This document shows, in pieces, positions 28,435 through 37,778 of a stretch of 60,945 nucleotides of DNA; positions within the stretch are counted from its first letter, which is position 1; the number at the start of each line of letters is the position of its first letter. Both the position numbers and the translations under genes were made by a program. The stretch covers positions 1 to 60,945 of the forward strand of contig MAAN01000038.1 of the NCBI GenBank assembly GCA_002163135.1. The letters run 5' to 3'. Below the pieces are notes generated by a model. The model did not search any database. It was not told the origin of the DNA and saw only the letters and a program-made list of their open reading frames with translations. This DNA comes from Alphaproteobacteria bacterium 46_93_T64. GTDB taxonomy: Bacteria; Pseudomonadota; Alphaproteobacteria; Sneathiellales; Sneathiellaceae.

Positions 28435-30117
28435 TTAAATTGTGAGATCCTCTTCCTCTAACATCCCGATTGCGCGTGGAAGATAGATGCTAAAAGTAGA
28501 CCCTGCATTTATGTCTGATACTACATTTATATGCCCAAGCGATCTTTGAACAAAACCGTATACCATGCTTAAGCCAAGCCCAGTTCCTTTCTCGGCCTCT
28601 TTCGTGGTGAAGAAAGGTTCAAATATTCGATTTCGAACTTCCTCACTCATCCCTGAACCTGTGTCAGATATCGAAATAACAACATAATCAGTAAAATCGC
28701 CCGTTACTTTGCGGACAAAGTAACCGCGATCAATCGATTGGTTTGACGTCTTAATCATGAATTCACCGCCGTCAGGCATTGCGTCACGAGCGTTAATTGA
28801 CAAATTGAGAAGCGTATCTCCAAAGTCTCCCTTATCAACAGCGACTGGCCATAAATTGCTGGAAAGGCGGATGATAATCTTTACAGTCTCCGTCAATGAA
28901 TGAGTAATCAAACTTTCAAGCTCAATGATCGCTTTATTTAGGTCGATAACTTCTATCTTCATGGATTCATTACGCGTGAACGATAAAAGTTTTTTGGTAA
29001 TTTCGGCTCCGCGTTCCGCTCCGGACATCGCTTTCTCTATACGCTCTAAAGCTAGCTCGTCATTCTCCAGCATGTCCTGTAGCAATTCCAGGTTCCCCAG
29101 AATAACACCCAGTATATTATTGAAATCATGCGCGATGCCCCCACTAAGGTGCCCTACAGCCTCCATTTTCTGAGTACGGCGTAATTGTTCTTCCAACGTT
29201 TTACGTTCGGCATTCAGTTTCAGCTGTTCTAGCTCATGGGCTGCGCGAACAGCTACAACTTGCAAAACTGACTGTATCAAATGTGGGGATTTAATTGGTT
29301 TTTGATCAATTGCAACGATTAATCCAAGGGGCTTTTTTTGAGATGACCACAATGGGATGCCAACATAACTTTCTGCTTTCATCTCAACCAAGAGCTCATC
29401 TTTAGAAAATTGTGCCTGTATGTTATCAGGATAGAAACACATGTTTTGCCCGACGACGTTTTCGCACGGAGTGTCTTTAAGTGCGTACTGCATATCACCC
29501 GGATATTCACCCATAGCAAACATAGACATCGTTTCAATGGTTTTACCATCGTCTAACAGGCTACCAACAAAAACGTAATCCAGACCAAACAATTCCGACA
29601 AATATTTGGTCAAGCTATGGAAAAATTCACTTTCATTTTGCTCCCAACCACGCTGAGCAATGAAGTACAACGCACTTTCAACCAACTTACGACCCGAAAT
29701 ATCTGTACCTACTGTGGAGACAGCAGCAACACTCCCGTCTTCTGCAAAAACCGGGATCTTGTGCAAAATTATTGTACGCAATCCACTGCTGGACTGCATC
29801 TGTGTTTCCTCAATCACTTCCTGACCTTCTTCAAAAACTTTCTGATCATATGTACTAATTTTTGAAGCGATTGAGCGATGTTCTATATCATGAATTGTTT
29901 TTCCCACCAATTTTGAAGGTACTGTGTTGAACCAATTGGCATAAGTCTTATTGACATGGAGATAGTGCCCCTCTCTGTCTTTCAGAGAAATAGCCACCGG
30001 AGCGCTATCCAGTATTATATGAAGATTACTATCACCAGTATCCTTCAAATTGGTGTTAGATTGTGGTCCACTAACGTGAGGGGAAACTCGTTTTTCTGAT
30101 TTTTTCCCGCGCTCCAT
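28435..30117 (-). CDS. PAS-GAF sensor histidine kinase
   Basis: About 560 residues. Order: a hydrophilic N-terminus, a PAS domain (IILDSAPVAISLKDREGHYLHVNKTY), a GAF domain with several cysteines (CENVVGQNMCFYPDN), a short coiled coil, HisKA with the box SGGIAHDFNNILG, and HATPase with SINARDAMPDGG, DTGSGMSEE and GTGLGLSMVYGFV. Kinases of this H-box type often carry a receiver domain after the YLPR segment; this one stops shortly after it. I start at ATG 30117, where GGAG lies 8 bases upstream; a TTG 13 codons earlier lacks a ribosome site. No transmembrane helix. Confidence 0.9.
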   Translation of the reverse strand: MERGKKSEKRVSPHVSGPQSNTNLKDTGDSNLHIILDSAPVAISLKDREGHYLHVNKTYANWFNTVPSKLVGKTIHDIEHRSIASKISTYDQKVFEEGQEVIEETQMQSSSGLRTIILHKIPVFAEDGSVAAVSTVGTDISGRKLVESALYFIAQRGWEQNESEFFHSLTKYLSELFGLDYVFVGSLLDDGKTIETMSMFAMGEYPGDMQYALKDTPCENVVGQNMCFYPDNIQAQFSKDELLVEMKAESYVGIPLWSSQKKPLGLIVAIDQKPIKSPHLIQSVLQVVAVRAAHELEQLKLNAERKTLEEQLRRTQKMEAVGHLSGGIAHDFNNILGVILGNLELLQDMLENDELALERIEKAMSGAERGAEITKKLLSFTRNESMKIEVIDLNKAIIELESLITHSLTETVKIIIRLSSNLWPVAVDKGDFGDTLLNLSINARDAMPDGGEFMIKTSNQSIDRGYFVRKVTGDFTDYVVISISDTGSGMSEEVRNRIFEPFFTTKEAEKGTGLGLSMVYGFVQRSLGHINVVSDINAGSTFSIYLPRAIGMLEEEDLTI

Positions 30118-30220
30118 CACATTCACTCCACTCGTCTCAGAGAGCCATTGGTACAAATAGTAATATTGTGCACTGCTGGTTCAAGGCAACTGATCGTAAA
30201 TCAAGTCTTTGTAATCCATA

Positions 30221-30251
30221 AAAAAAGCCGGGTGCAAGGCCCGGCTTTTTT
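30221..30251 (-). terminator. rho-independent terminator after the aminotransferase
   Basis: Stem AAAAAAGCCGGG / CCCGGCTTTTTT (30221-30232 with 30240-30251), 7-base loop. It lies just beyond the stop of the aminotransferase gene on the minus strand and separates it from the kinase. Confidence 0.9.
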
Positions 30252-30271
30252 AATTAAAATTGGTTTCTATA

Positions 30272-31399
30272 CTAAAGTATTTCATCCAGTGCTTTATTCA
30301 GTCGTTCTACAGAGGCGGCGACATCGTGAAGCTTATCCAACCCAAACAATCCTAAACGGAAAGTTTTAAAATCTGCTGGCTCGTCGCATTGAAGCGGAAC
30401 ACCAGCTGCTATTTGCATTCCAATTTTCGCAAATTTCTTGCCGTTATTGATATCTGGATCATCGGTATAGAATACAGCCACACCCGGTGCTTCAAAGCCT
30501 TCGGCTGCAACACTTCTAAACTGCTTCTTAGCCATCAAATCCCGAACTTGACGGCCCAGTTCTAACTGCTCATCTCGTACTTTGTCGAAACCATATTCTT
30601 CGGTCTCTTTCATCGTGTCCCTGAAGTTTTTGAGTGCATCTGTTGGCAGGGTTGCGTGATAGGCGTGTCCACCGCCTTCATATGCCGCCATGATATCAAG
30701 CCATTTTTTAAGATCGCACGCAAAGCTTGAACTTGTTGTCGTCTTGATGGCTTCACTCGCGCGCGCGCTTAACATTACAAGCCCAGCACAGGGAGACGCG
30801 CTCCAGCCCTTCTGCGGGGCACTAATAAGTATATCAACGCCAACTTTTTTCATATCCACCCAAACAGTACCTGAAGCGATACAATCCAGAACGAACATAC
30901 CACCAACCTCGTGCACGGCATCGGCGACTTGGCGCATGTAATCATCAGGCAAAATAATACCGGAGGCCGTCTCGACGTGTGGCGCAAAAACGAAGTCTGG
31001 CTTTTCGCTTAAGATTGTCGCGACAACTTCATTGATAGGGGCCGGAGCAAATGGTGATTGATGTGCATTATCAAGGCGTTTTGCTTTCAGAACTGTCGTG
31101 CTTGCTGGAATTTTGCCCGCGTCAAAGATCTGTGACCAGCGAAAACTAAACCAGCCATTTCGCAGAACCAGTGTTTTCTTGTCCGTTGCAAATTGTCGCG
31201 CAACCGCTTCCATCGCGTAGGTACCGCCTCCAGGTACAACTGCCATGGCTTCAGCTTGATACACCTTCTTCATAGTGGAAGAAATGTCATTCATCACGCC
31301 TTGAAAAACATTGGACATATGGTTCAGGGAACGATCGGTGAACACCACAGAAAATTCCAATAATCCGTCTGGATCCACATCAGGCAGTAATCCGCTCAT
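30272..31399 (-). CDS. class V aminotransferase (alanine/serine-glyoxylate type)
   Basis: A 375-residue pyridoxal-phosphate enzyme. Seen: VPGGGTYAMEAVARQF phosphate-cup region, PHVETASGIILPDDY, the cofactor aspartate in FVLDCIASGTVWVDM, and the PLP lysine in ISAPQKGWSASPCAG. This combination resembles alanine-glyoxylate or serine-glyoxylate aminotransferases, but the actual donor and acceptor cannot be read from sequence alone. A strong AGGAGG lies six bases before the ATG. It appears to be a single-gene unit with its own terminator. Confidence 0.9.
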   Translation of the reverse strand: MSGLLPDVDPDGLLEFSVVFTDRSLNHMSNVFQGVMNDISSTMKKVYQAEAMAVVPGGGTYAMEAVARQFATDKKTLVLRNGWFSFRWSQIFDAGKIPASTTVLKAKRLDNAHQSPFAPAPINEVVATILSEKPDFVFAPHVETASGIILPDDYMRQVADAVHEVGGMFVLDCIASGTVWVDMKKVGVDILISAPQKGWSASPCAGLVMLSARASEAIKTTTSSSFACDLKKWLDIMAAYEGGGHAYHATLPTDALKNFRDTMKETEEYGFDKVRDEQLELGRQVRDLMAKKQFRSVAAEGFEAPGVAVFYTDDPDINNGKKFAKIGMQIAAGVPLQCDEPADFKTFRLGLFGLDKLHDVAASVERLNKALDEIL

Positions 31400-31503
31400 T
31401 TTTTTCCTCCTATCAAAACAATATAGATTAAGAGTTGGTTACGTAAAAAACGGCGAGAGAACAAGAGATAGTTTTATATAAATCAATAAATGCCTGAAAA
31501 CGG

Positions 31504-34500
31504 TTAATTGGTAGACCAGAAATCACCGTTTTTAAGTTGTTCGCGGTAGCCTGACATAAAAGATTCAAGCTGACTAATTTTCGCGATTGCGGTCGAACGT
31601 TCCCTGAAGTTTATCTCAGACCCATCCGTGTTATCCGTAATCAAATCAAACGCATCCAAGTCCGGCGTATCAACCAATTTCTTACGGTATTTTTTACGCA
31701 TGGCTGAAATACCGTCCTGATCATTTACCAAGCTCCGAGCAACAGCCACCTGCATAAGACGCTGACGGTCTAAAGGTTCAAGTTTCGCAGCCTTGTCAGC
31801 GCCGCTCTCTTTCATGAGCGTTTCAAGGGCTTTGATTGCTTTTGGCCACTGTTTGGCTTTCCAGTAAATATCAGCGCGCAGCAGATCAGCTGTCTTACTT
31901 TTATCGTCTTCAAGCAGTGAAAGAGCTTCATCAAAATTTGAAAGATCCGCATTCGCGCGTGCTTGAATATACAAACGCTCTTTCTTTACTTTATCTGGAA
32001 GTGCACGCCAGCGGGTCTTGTACAGAATTGCGAGGCTTTCCTTAGGATTTTCATCCCACAGATGAATAACTGCAAGCTTGGTACCAGTGAGCGCCTTCAA
32101 CTCCCCTTTAAGGCGGAAATTCACTTGATGATCTAAAAGCTGTGCCGCTTGTTCCAGCAAATCAACTTTTATGAGCCTGTCCGCAAGGTTGCGGATCATC
32201 TTGTCGCCTTTGTCACCAAGCGGTGTAAGTTCTCGATATTCATAGTAAAGAGCCAATGCCTTAATCGGTGACATTTTTTCTGCCTCGCCCTCAATGAACA
32301 ACTGACTGAACAGATCATTCATTTCGCGGGCAATATCTCGAGCAAGACGAGATTTGGGGAATGTCATTACAATATTACGGAACGACTGCATTCCTTCACG
32401 AATTTTACCACTGGCAATATGTAAATCACCAATCCGTTTAAGGATGTTCAGTTCAAGGTCATCGCCGCGCCACGCGAAAGACATTTTCTGGAACGCGTCC
32501 ACTGCTTCTTCTGGAGTAATAAGTTTTTGAGCCAATTCAGCATTTATTTTTTCATACTGGGCTAGGGCCGCAACAGGACGGACATCCAATGCAATCGCTT
32601 GATCAAATTTTCCAATCGCCCGATCGATATCACCGGAGCGCATTGCCGCGATGCCTTCAAGATACTCTCTACGTGCGGCAACTGTCGGATTGGTTCCTTG
32701 TTCTAAAGAGGTCTTGATTTTCTCAAGAGAACTAGTCGCCAGTTCTACGTCATAATCTTCTAGTGCAGCTTCGGCCTGTAATAGATTGAATTCGTTATTT
32801 AAATCAGAATTATAAACACCAAAAGCGTCACTGCCAATTTTGAATTCTTCTCCAGCTAGCTTCCAGTCTCCTTTTTCAGCAGCTAATTTTCCTCTCCATG
32901 GGGCGACTTCAGCAATACCGGAAAACACAGGATTAAAGAGATCAACTTCTGCTTCGACAAGATGGTGTTTACCAAGGTTTGAAAGTCCGCGAAGCAAACG
33001 GTACAATCCATCTTCATCGGCGCGCGGATCATCCAAACGCACGCGCTCTAAAACAGCAAACGCGTCGGCATGATACTTGTGAGCAACGAAAAATTTAGCA
33101 AGCTCCATACGAAGTGCATTTCTACCGGCTCGCGGAGCTCGAGCTACTTTTCGTTGAAGGAGTTGTTTCCGTTCAATAAACTCTTTTTCTGATACTTGCG
33201 CCCATTGATCTAGCTTCACCAACTGAGCTTTATCTTTCTTGCCTGTAAACCTGTCCGTTTGATCACCACTTGCAAACAAATCGGCTTTCGAAATCGCTCT
33301 GGTGAGTTGCAAACCACCTTGCGCAGTTATCGAAACGCCATTGCGCTCAACTGCAACCTCAACAGACGAGTCCCTTGGGGTCATCGCAATTCCCTGCATA
33401 GAGGGCAAGATTGTAAATTGTGTAAATGTCCGTGATCTGCCAATGCCCCAACTCGGATTAAACAGTGGAATTGCAATTAATTCATCGCCAGCCTGAGGGT
33501 CTTTGAAGCTAATTTTATTACCGTTATTCACTGCCGGGATAAAGATACGAGCCCCTTCTTGCGCTGCGGGTTGAGGTTGAATGTCGATTGTGTTCTTGAT
33601 GACGGGTACTTCGCCTAATCGAAAATCAACACGCCATTCATTACCAGTGCGTGTCACAGAAGGCGCGTACCCATCACGCACAGCCAAACGTGTGATGGTC
33701 GCGGTAGGATGACCGATTTGTTTTTTTCGGATCACAAGAAATTTGTAGGGACCGGACAAGTTTCTAAAGTCCAATTGCACCCGTTTATCAAAAACGATCC
33801 AATAATTACCTGCTCTTTCAAACAAAGCCATCGCTGCCGATTGTTTCCATGGGAAAATCAGACGAAAACCATCTCTTAAATTTCCGACATCCAGAACCAG
33901 CTTTTCGCTAGGCGGTGATACAGACCTTGCGCTTTTTTCGCTGCGGGCAGCAACCTTCACCGGAATAAGAGACCTTGGTTTAGCTTCCTCTACATGCTTT
34001 GCTTCTGGTGCGTTATGTGCGTCGGTTGTCTTTTTTATCGACGCGACTTCGCGGCCATTTTCAGCATTTACCTTTTCCGTAACTACAGCAGGTTTTTCCG
34101 GGACAGGCGGAGAATGAGTTATTTTTTTAATCGGGATAGACGCCTTCTTCACCTTTTTTGGCGTTGAGGCAGCTTCTTGTGTTTCCGGCTTCTCTGTCAA
34201 TTTTGTTGAAGCATCAGGCGAGAAATCAAACACAGTGCTATTACCGCTCCGAAAGGCTTTCACTTTCGCATGGCCATTGGCTTCAACAATAATAGTGGTT
34301 TTCCCGCTTTTTTGGCTAGAAGACACCTTTTTTATATATCTAGGCAAATCTCTGGTGACAGCGCTCAATGCGATCTCAGCAGAGCGATCAAAAGTGAGTG
34401 CGAAATTATCGCCGTTTTGAGCGACCTTATACTCGGTTTTATTCGGCCAATCTACGACCAGCCGGCTATATTTCGAATGATCCCCGGCTCGCATCTTGAC

Positions 34501-34908
34501 GGTTGGGGTACTCTCCGCTGTTGTTGCTCCGATCTTCACCAAATCCAATGCAATCGCAGATCCATAAACAGCTGTTTTGAGTTTGTAATTTTCTTTAATT
34601 TTAAATCGTATGCTTTTGTTATTATTATATATTTCACCTTTTGATACAAAAGATCCTAATGAAATTTCAGCGGGTCTTAAATTTGCTTCGAAAGGAGTTG
34701 GAAAATTGATAATTAGAAACCCATCACGGATTTCTGCTTCATATGTTTGTTTCCGTCCCCAGTCAAGAACTAGGCGGCCATATGTTGGATGTTCTGCTGC
34801 ACGGACTGCTACCTTATCAGCAGCAAAAGTCAGGCTTATATCCGCAGCAAACAAGATTGCCACACAGATAAAACCAAAAATCACTCCAGATACTTGTCGT
34901 AATGCCAT
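31504..34908 (-). CDS. large secreted TPR protein of the flagellar/motor operon
   Basis: A 1134-residue exported protein. It has a signal peptide to about residue 29, then three beta-rich segments resembling one another and AMIN-like modules: residues about 32-125 (AEHPTYGRLVLDWGRKQTYEA), about 135-230 (GDHSKYSRLVVDWPNKTEY) and about 340-450 (GNLRDGFRLIFPWKQSAAM), separated by a lysine/proline-rich linker. The C-terminal 600 residues are alpha-helical TPR repeats (for example KFFVAHKYHADAFAVLERV, DIDRAIGKFDQAIALDV). The ATG is 2 bases after the stop of the MotB-like gene. Likely a periplasmic scaffold linked to cell wall or motor; this is inferred from context. Confidence 0.78.
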   Translation of the reverse strand: MALRQVSGVIFGFICVAILFAADISLTFAADKVAVRAAEHPTYGRLVLDWGRKQTYEAEIRDGFLIINFPTPFEANLRPAEISLGSFVSKGEIYNNNKSIRFKIKENYKLKTAVYGSAIALDLVKIGATTAESTPTVKMRAGDHSKYSRLVVDWPNKTEYKVAQNGDNFALTFDRSAEIALSAVTRDLPRYIKKVSSSQKSGKTTIIVEANGHAKVKAFRSGNSTVFDFSPDASTKLTEKPETQEAASTPKKVKKASIPIKKITHSPPVPEKPAVVTEKVNAENGREVASIKKTTDAHNAPEAKHVEEAKPRSLIPVKVAARSEKSARSVSPPSEKLVLDVGNLRDGFRLIFPWKQSAAMALFERAGNYWIVFDKRVQLDFRNLSGPYKFLVIRKKQIGHPTATITRLAVRDGYAPSVTRTGNEWRVDFRLGEVPVIKNTIDIQPQPAAQEGARIFIPAVNNGNKISFKDPQAGDELIAIPLFNPSWGIGRSRTFTQFTILPSMQGIAMTPRDSSVEVAVERNGVSITAQGGLQLTRAISKADLFASGDQTDRFTGKKDKAQLVKLDQWAQVSEKEFIERKQLLQRKVARAPRAGRNALRMELAKFFVAHKYHADAFAVLERVRLDDPRADEDGLYRLLRGLSNLGKHHLVEAEVDLFNPVFSGIAEVAPWRGKLAAEKGDWKLAGEEFKIGSDAFGVYNSDLNNEFNLLQAEAALEDYDVELATSSLEKIKTSLEQGTNPTVAARREYLEGIAAMRSGDIDRAIGKFDQAIALDVRPVAALAQYEKINAELAQKLITPEEAVDAFQKMSFAWRGDDLELNILKRIGDLHIASGKIREGMQSFRNIVMTFPKSRLARDIAREMNDLFSQLFIEGEAEKMSPIKALALYYEYRELTPLGDKGDKMIRNLADRLIKVDLLEQAAQLLDHQVNFRLKGELKALTGTKLAVIHLWDENPKESLAILYKTRWRALPDKVKKERLYIQARANADLSNFDEALSLLEDDKSKTADLLRADIYWKAKQWPKAIKALETLMKESGADKAAKLEPLDRQRLMQVAVARSLVNDQDGISAMRKKYRKKLVDTPDLDAFDLITDNTDGSEINFRERSTAIAKISQLESFMSGYREQLKNGDFWSTN

Positions 34909-34910
34909 TG

Positions 34911-35636
34911 TTAGCGTCCCTGCCCCTTAGCTTCTCGAATGACGATATCAACTCTTCTTGCTAAAATATATTTTTCTTCGTCATTTTGAACATCCTGTAA
35001 TTCAAAGAAACGGGAGTCTGCCATGCCATATACGCGAATGGGGAAACTATAGCCTGATTTCTTTAATATGTCAGATACCGACAATGCTCTGGCCAATGAT
35101 AGCCCCCAGTTTGTTAACGCATCTGGATCTGTACTTGTCATCGGAACCGGATCTGAATGGCCATAAATTTCGATACGGTTTTTAACGTAACGCAAGCTTT
35201 CACCGAGTAGTCGCGTTGCATCGACCAATTCAGTAGCAACATTGTCTCCTCCAACATCAAAATAAGTATCCCCAATGAAGGAGATAATTAGGCGATCGGC
35301 GGATTTAAATATCTCAACATCTTTGAGCTCACTACTACTCGCCAGTTTCGAGCTCAAGATGTTTTCCAAATAATCCAGATCAAAGGCTTTTTGCTCTGAG
35401 AAAAGTTCAACATTCTTATCTGCTGTCAGGCCTGTTTCAGTTTCTTCAGTTTGTACGTTCAGTTTATAACCAAGTTTATCAAGGACGTCGTCCCAAGTGT
35501 CCCTCTTGATTTCGCTCATGGCAAAAACCATAACGAAAAATGCGAGTAACAACGCAAGTAAATCTGCCAGTGACGTCATCCAAATTGTATTTGGTTTACG
35601 CTTAACGATTTCCATTTCCTCTTCAAACGCACTCAA
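34911..35636 (-). CDS. MotB/OmpA-like motor protein with the channel aspartate
   Basis: A 241-residue protein with MotB architecture: short cytoplasmic start, one membrane helix (about 19-41) carrying SLADLLALLLAFFVM with Asp25 in the position of the proton-channel aspartate, and a C-terminal OmpA-type peptidoglycan-binding domain (YFDVGGDNVATELVDATRLL, IEIYGHSDPVP, LSLARALSVSDILKKSGY). It overlaps the next upstream gene by 4 bases. No MotA-like partner is encoded in this operon. It could be a stator subunit or a MotB-derived structural protein. Confidence 0.85.
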   Translation of the reverse strand: MSAFEEEMEIVKRKPNTIWMTSLADLLALLLAFFVMVFAMSEIKRDTWDDVLDKLGYKLNVQTEETETGLTADKNVELFSEQKAFDLDYLENILSSKLASSSELKDVEIFKSADRLIISFIGDTYFDVGGDNVATELVDATRLLGESLRYVKNRIEIYGHSDPVPMTSTDPDALTNWGLSLARALSVSDILKKSGYSFPIRVYGMADSRFFELQDVQNDEEKYILARRVDIVIREAKGQGR

Positions 35637-36313
35637 TTGTTCGCTTCTTTCCTGAACTGATTATTAAACGAAGAGCGTTCATAGAATTTGAAATAAACTT
35701 GCTCTTCACCTTCTTCAGCCAATCCAATGAAAACACTTCGGGAAGGGACACCTTCTTTAATAAAATTTTGTACAAGCGAGTTAGCTCGTTTTATAGCAAG
35801 GCTTTCGCGCACTTCATTAGCTGTGGGAAAATCGGATCCGACACCTATCAATATTTCCATATCAGTCGGTTTAATGTTACTGCGCTTTATCAATACCCGT
35901 GCTGTATTTTGGAAAAGCTCAGTCCTATTTTCACGAAAATGCACAACGCCATCAGGGAAAAGCTGGCTGATCGGTATCGTAAATTGCAGTTGATCCCCCT
36001 CTTCGTTGATCTCGCTTTGTACAAGAGGAATGGAAGTTTCATATACCTGTTTCAGTTCTGCATGAAACGTTGCAAGACCAAGCTTATCAGAAGACTGAGA
36101 ATTATCTTCGGGTTGCTGAGATAGCTCCTCTTTTCCCTTGAAAGCAACGTCTATGCTTCCAATCACTGAATTGATTTTCTCTTCCACCGGGACAGAGAGG
36201 GAATTTAGGTAGATAAAAAATGCCAACAGCAAAAAATACAGGCCAACGAATACAAGTGTCGTGCTGCTTCCGACCGCTCTCTTCTTAGAATCCTGATGAT
36301 ATATACTTAACAT
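35633..36313 (-). CDS. MotB-like paralogue lacking the channel aspartate
   Basis: A 226-residue protein with the same layout as its neighbour: N-terminal membrane helix (about 18-38) and an OmpA-like C-terminal region (HFRENRTELFQNTARVLIKR, LAIKRANSLVQNFIKEGVPSRSVFIGLAEEG). Aligning the shared LLLAFF of the two helices puts glycine (Gly24, in FVGLYFLLLAFF) where the neighbour has Asp25. The arginine of OmpA-type diaminopimelate binding is not obvious in this copy. It may be a structural partner of the other MotB-like protein. The 4-base overlap indicates coupled translation of the pair. Confidence 0.8.
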   Translation of the reverse strand: MLSIYHQDSKKRAVGSSTTLVFVGLYFLLLAFFIYLNSLSVPVEEKINSVIGSIDVAFKGKEELSQQPEDNSQSSDKLGLATFHAELKQVYETSIPLVQSEINEEGDQLQFTIPISQLFPDGVVHFRENRTELFQNTARVLIKRSNIKPTDMEILIGVGSDFPTANEVRESLAIKRANSLVQNFIKEGVPSRSVFIGLAEEGEEQVYFKFYERSSFNNQFRKEANN

Positions 36314-36331
36314 TCCAAAGACGTTCCAGAC

Positions 36332-37021
36332 CTAGTCAAAACTGGCAAGTAAGGCGTCAATTTCATCTTGGGAAGCCCCTTCGCCGTCCATTTGTGGTCC
36401 GTTCAATAGATCCGCATCGGATCGCTCGTCTTTCTCTTTGTGCACGTTTTTTACATCTTCACGTTCTCGGTCTTTTTGAACAGGTGATCCCATAGAGTCA
36501 GCCATTTTGTTAATGGTGTCTTCAATATACTGTAACGTCGTCACAACCTTGTTGATCCTTTGACCTGTAATATCCTGAAAGTTGGAAGCTTCATATATTT
36601 GCGTAATGATGTCTGTAATCTGTTCCTCTTTTTCACCGCCAATGCCTGCCCCGATATCCCCGAGTTTCTCTGCAGCATCCAAAAATGTGTTTGTGGCCTC
36701 TTCTGTCGCATCAACAATTGCACTTAACTCGTCTGTCGCGGCGGGAATGTGTTGCTCACTTATTTCTTGTGGCTGCAATGAGGATATTTCGCTACGAGCC
36801 TTCTTGATAAAGTCAACAAGTTCAAGAATTTGACTATGAAAATGGATTTCAGGCCCAGAAATATCGCCTTCGATACTACCCATCAAATTTTCTACAAGCT
36901 CAGCAACATCTTCAATGGGTACAGTTGGTCCTTGCTCTTCTCGAATGCTTTGCACTCGTTCAGACAAGTGCTTGGCAAATACCGCTGCTTCCATGATCTT
37001 ACCTTTGTCTATTTCAAGCAA
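36332..37021 (-). CDS. cheZ: chemotaxis phosphatase CheZ
   Basis: Dephosphorylates CheY-P and so shortens the motor switching signal. The 229-residue protein is a long helical hairpin with the conserved active-site segment NFQDITGQRINKVV (Asp150 and Gln154 correspond to the catalytic pair). A charged linker follows, and the last 13 residues, SQDEIDALLASFD, form the CheY-binding tail. That tail closely matches the FliM CheY-binding peptide in this same operon. The gene lies 18 bases upstream of the MotB-like pair. Confidence 0.92.
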   Translation of the reverse strand: MLEIDKGKIMEAAVFAKHLSERVQSIREEQGPTVPIEDVAELVENLMGSIEGDISGPEIHFHSQILELVDFIKKARSEISSLQPQEISEQHIPAATDELSAIVDATEEATNTFLDAAEKLGDIGAGIGGEKEEQITDIITQIYEASNFQDITGQRINKVVTTLQYIEDTINKMADSMGSPVQKDREREDVKNVHKEKDERSDADLLNGPQMDGEGASQDEIDALLASFD

Positions 37022-37090
37022 GTCTGTTCAGATTTAATGCACCCTACCCCATATAGGTTAATCCCTAGTAAATCAGGAAGTTAAGCGTAA

Positions 37091-37106
37091 AAACTGTCGA
37101 CAGTTT
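37091..37106 (-). terminator. 16-base palindrome at the motE-like stop, possible weak terminator
   Basis: Perfect palindrome AAACTGTCGACAGTTT overlapping the stop region of the motE-like gene; on the minus strand it reads as a 6-bp stem with TCGA loop followed by TT. It may attenuate transcription between motE-like and cheZ or bind a protein. Confidence 0.35.
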
Positions 37107-37761
37107 ATCCTTTTTTCTTATCGATATCCGGCAGCTGTTTTCTGGTTGCAAGTTCAATGGTAAGTTCTTTTGCCCTCGCACCGTCCATTTTGCCAAGGAT
37201 TGCCGCAAGCTTTGACTCTTTCATTAATCCTGTAAGGTCTAAAAGAACTTTCATATCCAAAGAGTTGAAAATCCTGGCTGCATCTTTTGCCTTCATTTTT
37301 TCATAAATGGTCACGAGGCTTTTCAGTTTTCGCAGTTCTTGGTCATCATATTCCTTGAGCAGATCTTGAATAGTCGCTTCAATTTGCTTCAGTTTGGCAA
37401 TCTTCCCATCAATCCGCTTTTCAGTTGCTTCTAACAGTTTGTCTCGTAAATCCAGTGATTTTTCTCGGCTTACAAGTTGTTCCCGGCGAACTGACAGTTT
37501 CTGTAAAACCTCTATTTCACTTTCGCTCAACTCAGAAGCGTCAAATGCCCGTGCTTCAGAAGTATCCTCACCTTCCTTTGCCGCTTCATCCATTTTTTCC
37601 GGCGTAGTTTCATTCTTTTCAGTTTTTTCTTCCGCTTCCACCACGCTTACGTCCAGATCAAACAACACACCTTGAGCATCACTCCAGAATGACCCAAGTT
37701 TCAGACCGAACACCAATATCATCGCGATCACGGTAACGGGTAAAATACGAAGGCTTTTCAT
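37105..37761 (-). CDS. MotE-like flagellar protein (MgtE-N/FliG-like fold)
   Basis: A 218-residue protein with an N-terminal membrane helix or signal (VTVIAMILVFGLKL), an acidic linker, a long coiled coil (LSVRREQLVSREKSLDLRDKLLEATEKRI) and a C-terminal domain MKAKDAARIFNSLDMKVLLDLTGLMKESKLAAILGKMD that matches the MotE / MgtE-N-type helical domain. In rhizobia MotE is a periplasmic chaperone of the motility protein MotC. I start at ATG 37761; a GTG four codons earlier is possible. It follows the DUF6468 gene closely. Confidence 0.82.
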   Translation of the reverse strand: MKSLRILPVTVIAMILVFGLKLGSFWSDAQGVLFDLDVSVVEAEEKTEKNETTPEKMDEAAKEGEDTSEARAFDASELSESEIEVLQKLSVRREQLVSREKSLDLRDKLLEATEKRIDGKIAKLKQIEATIQDLLKEYDDQELRKLKSLVTIYEKMKAKDAARIFNSLDMKVLLDLTGLMKESKLAAILGKMDGARAKELTIELATRKQLPDIDKKKG

Positions 37762-37778
37762 AATTCGTTCCACTCAGA

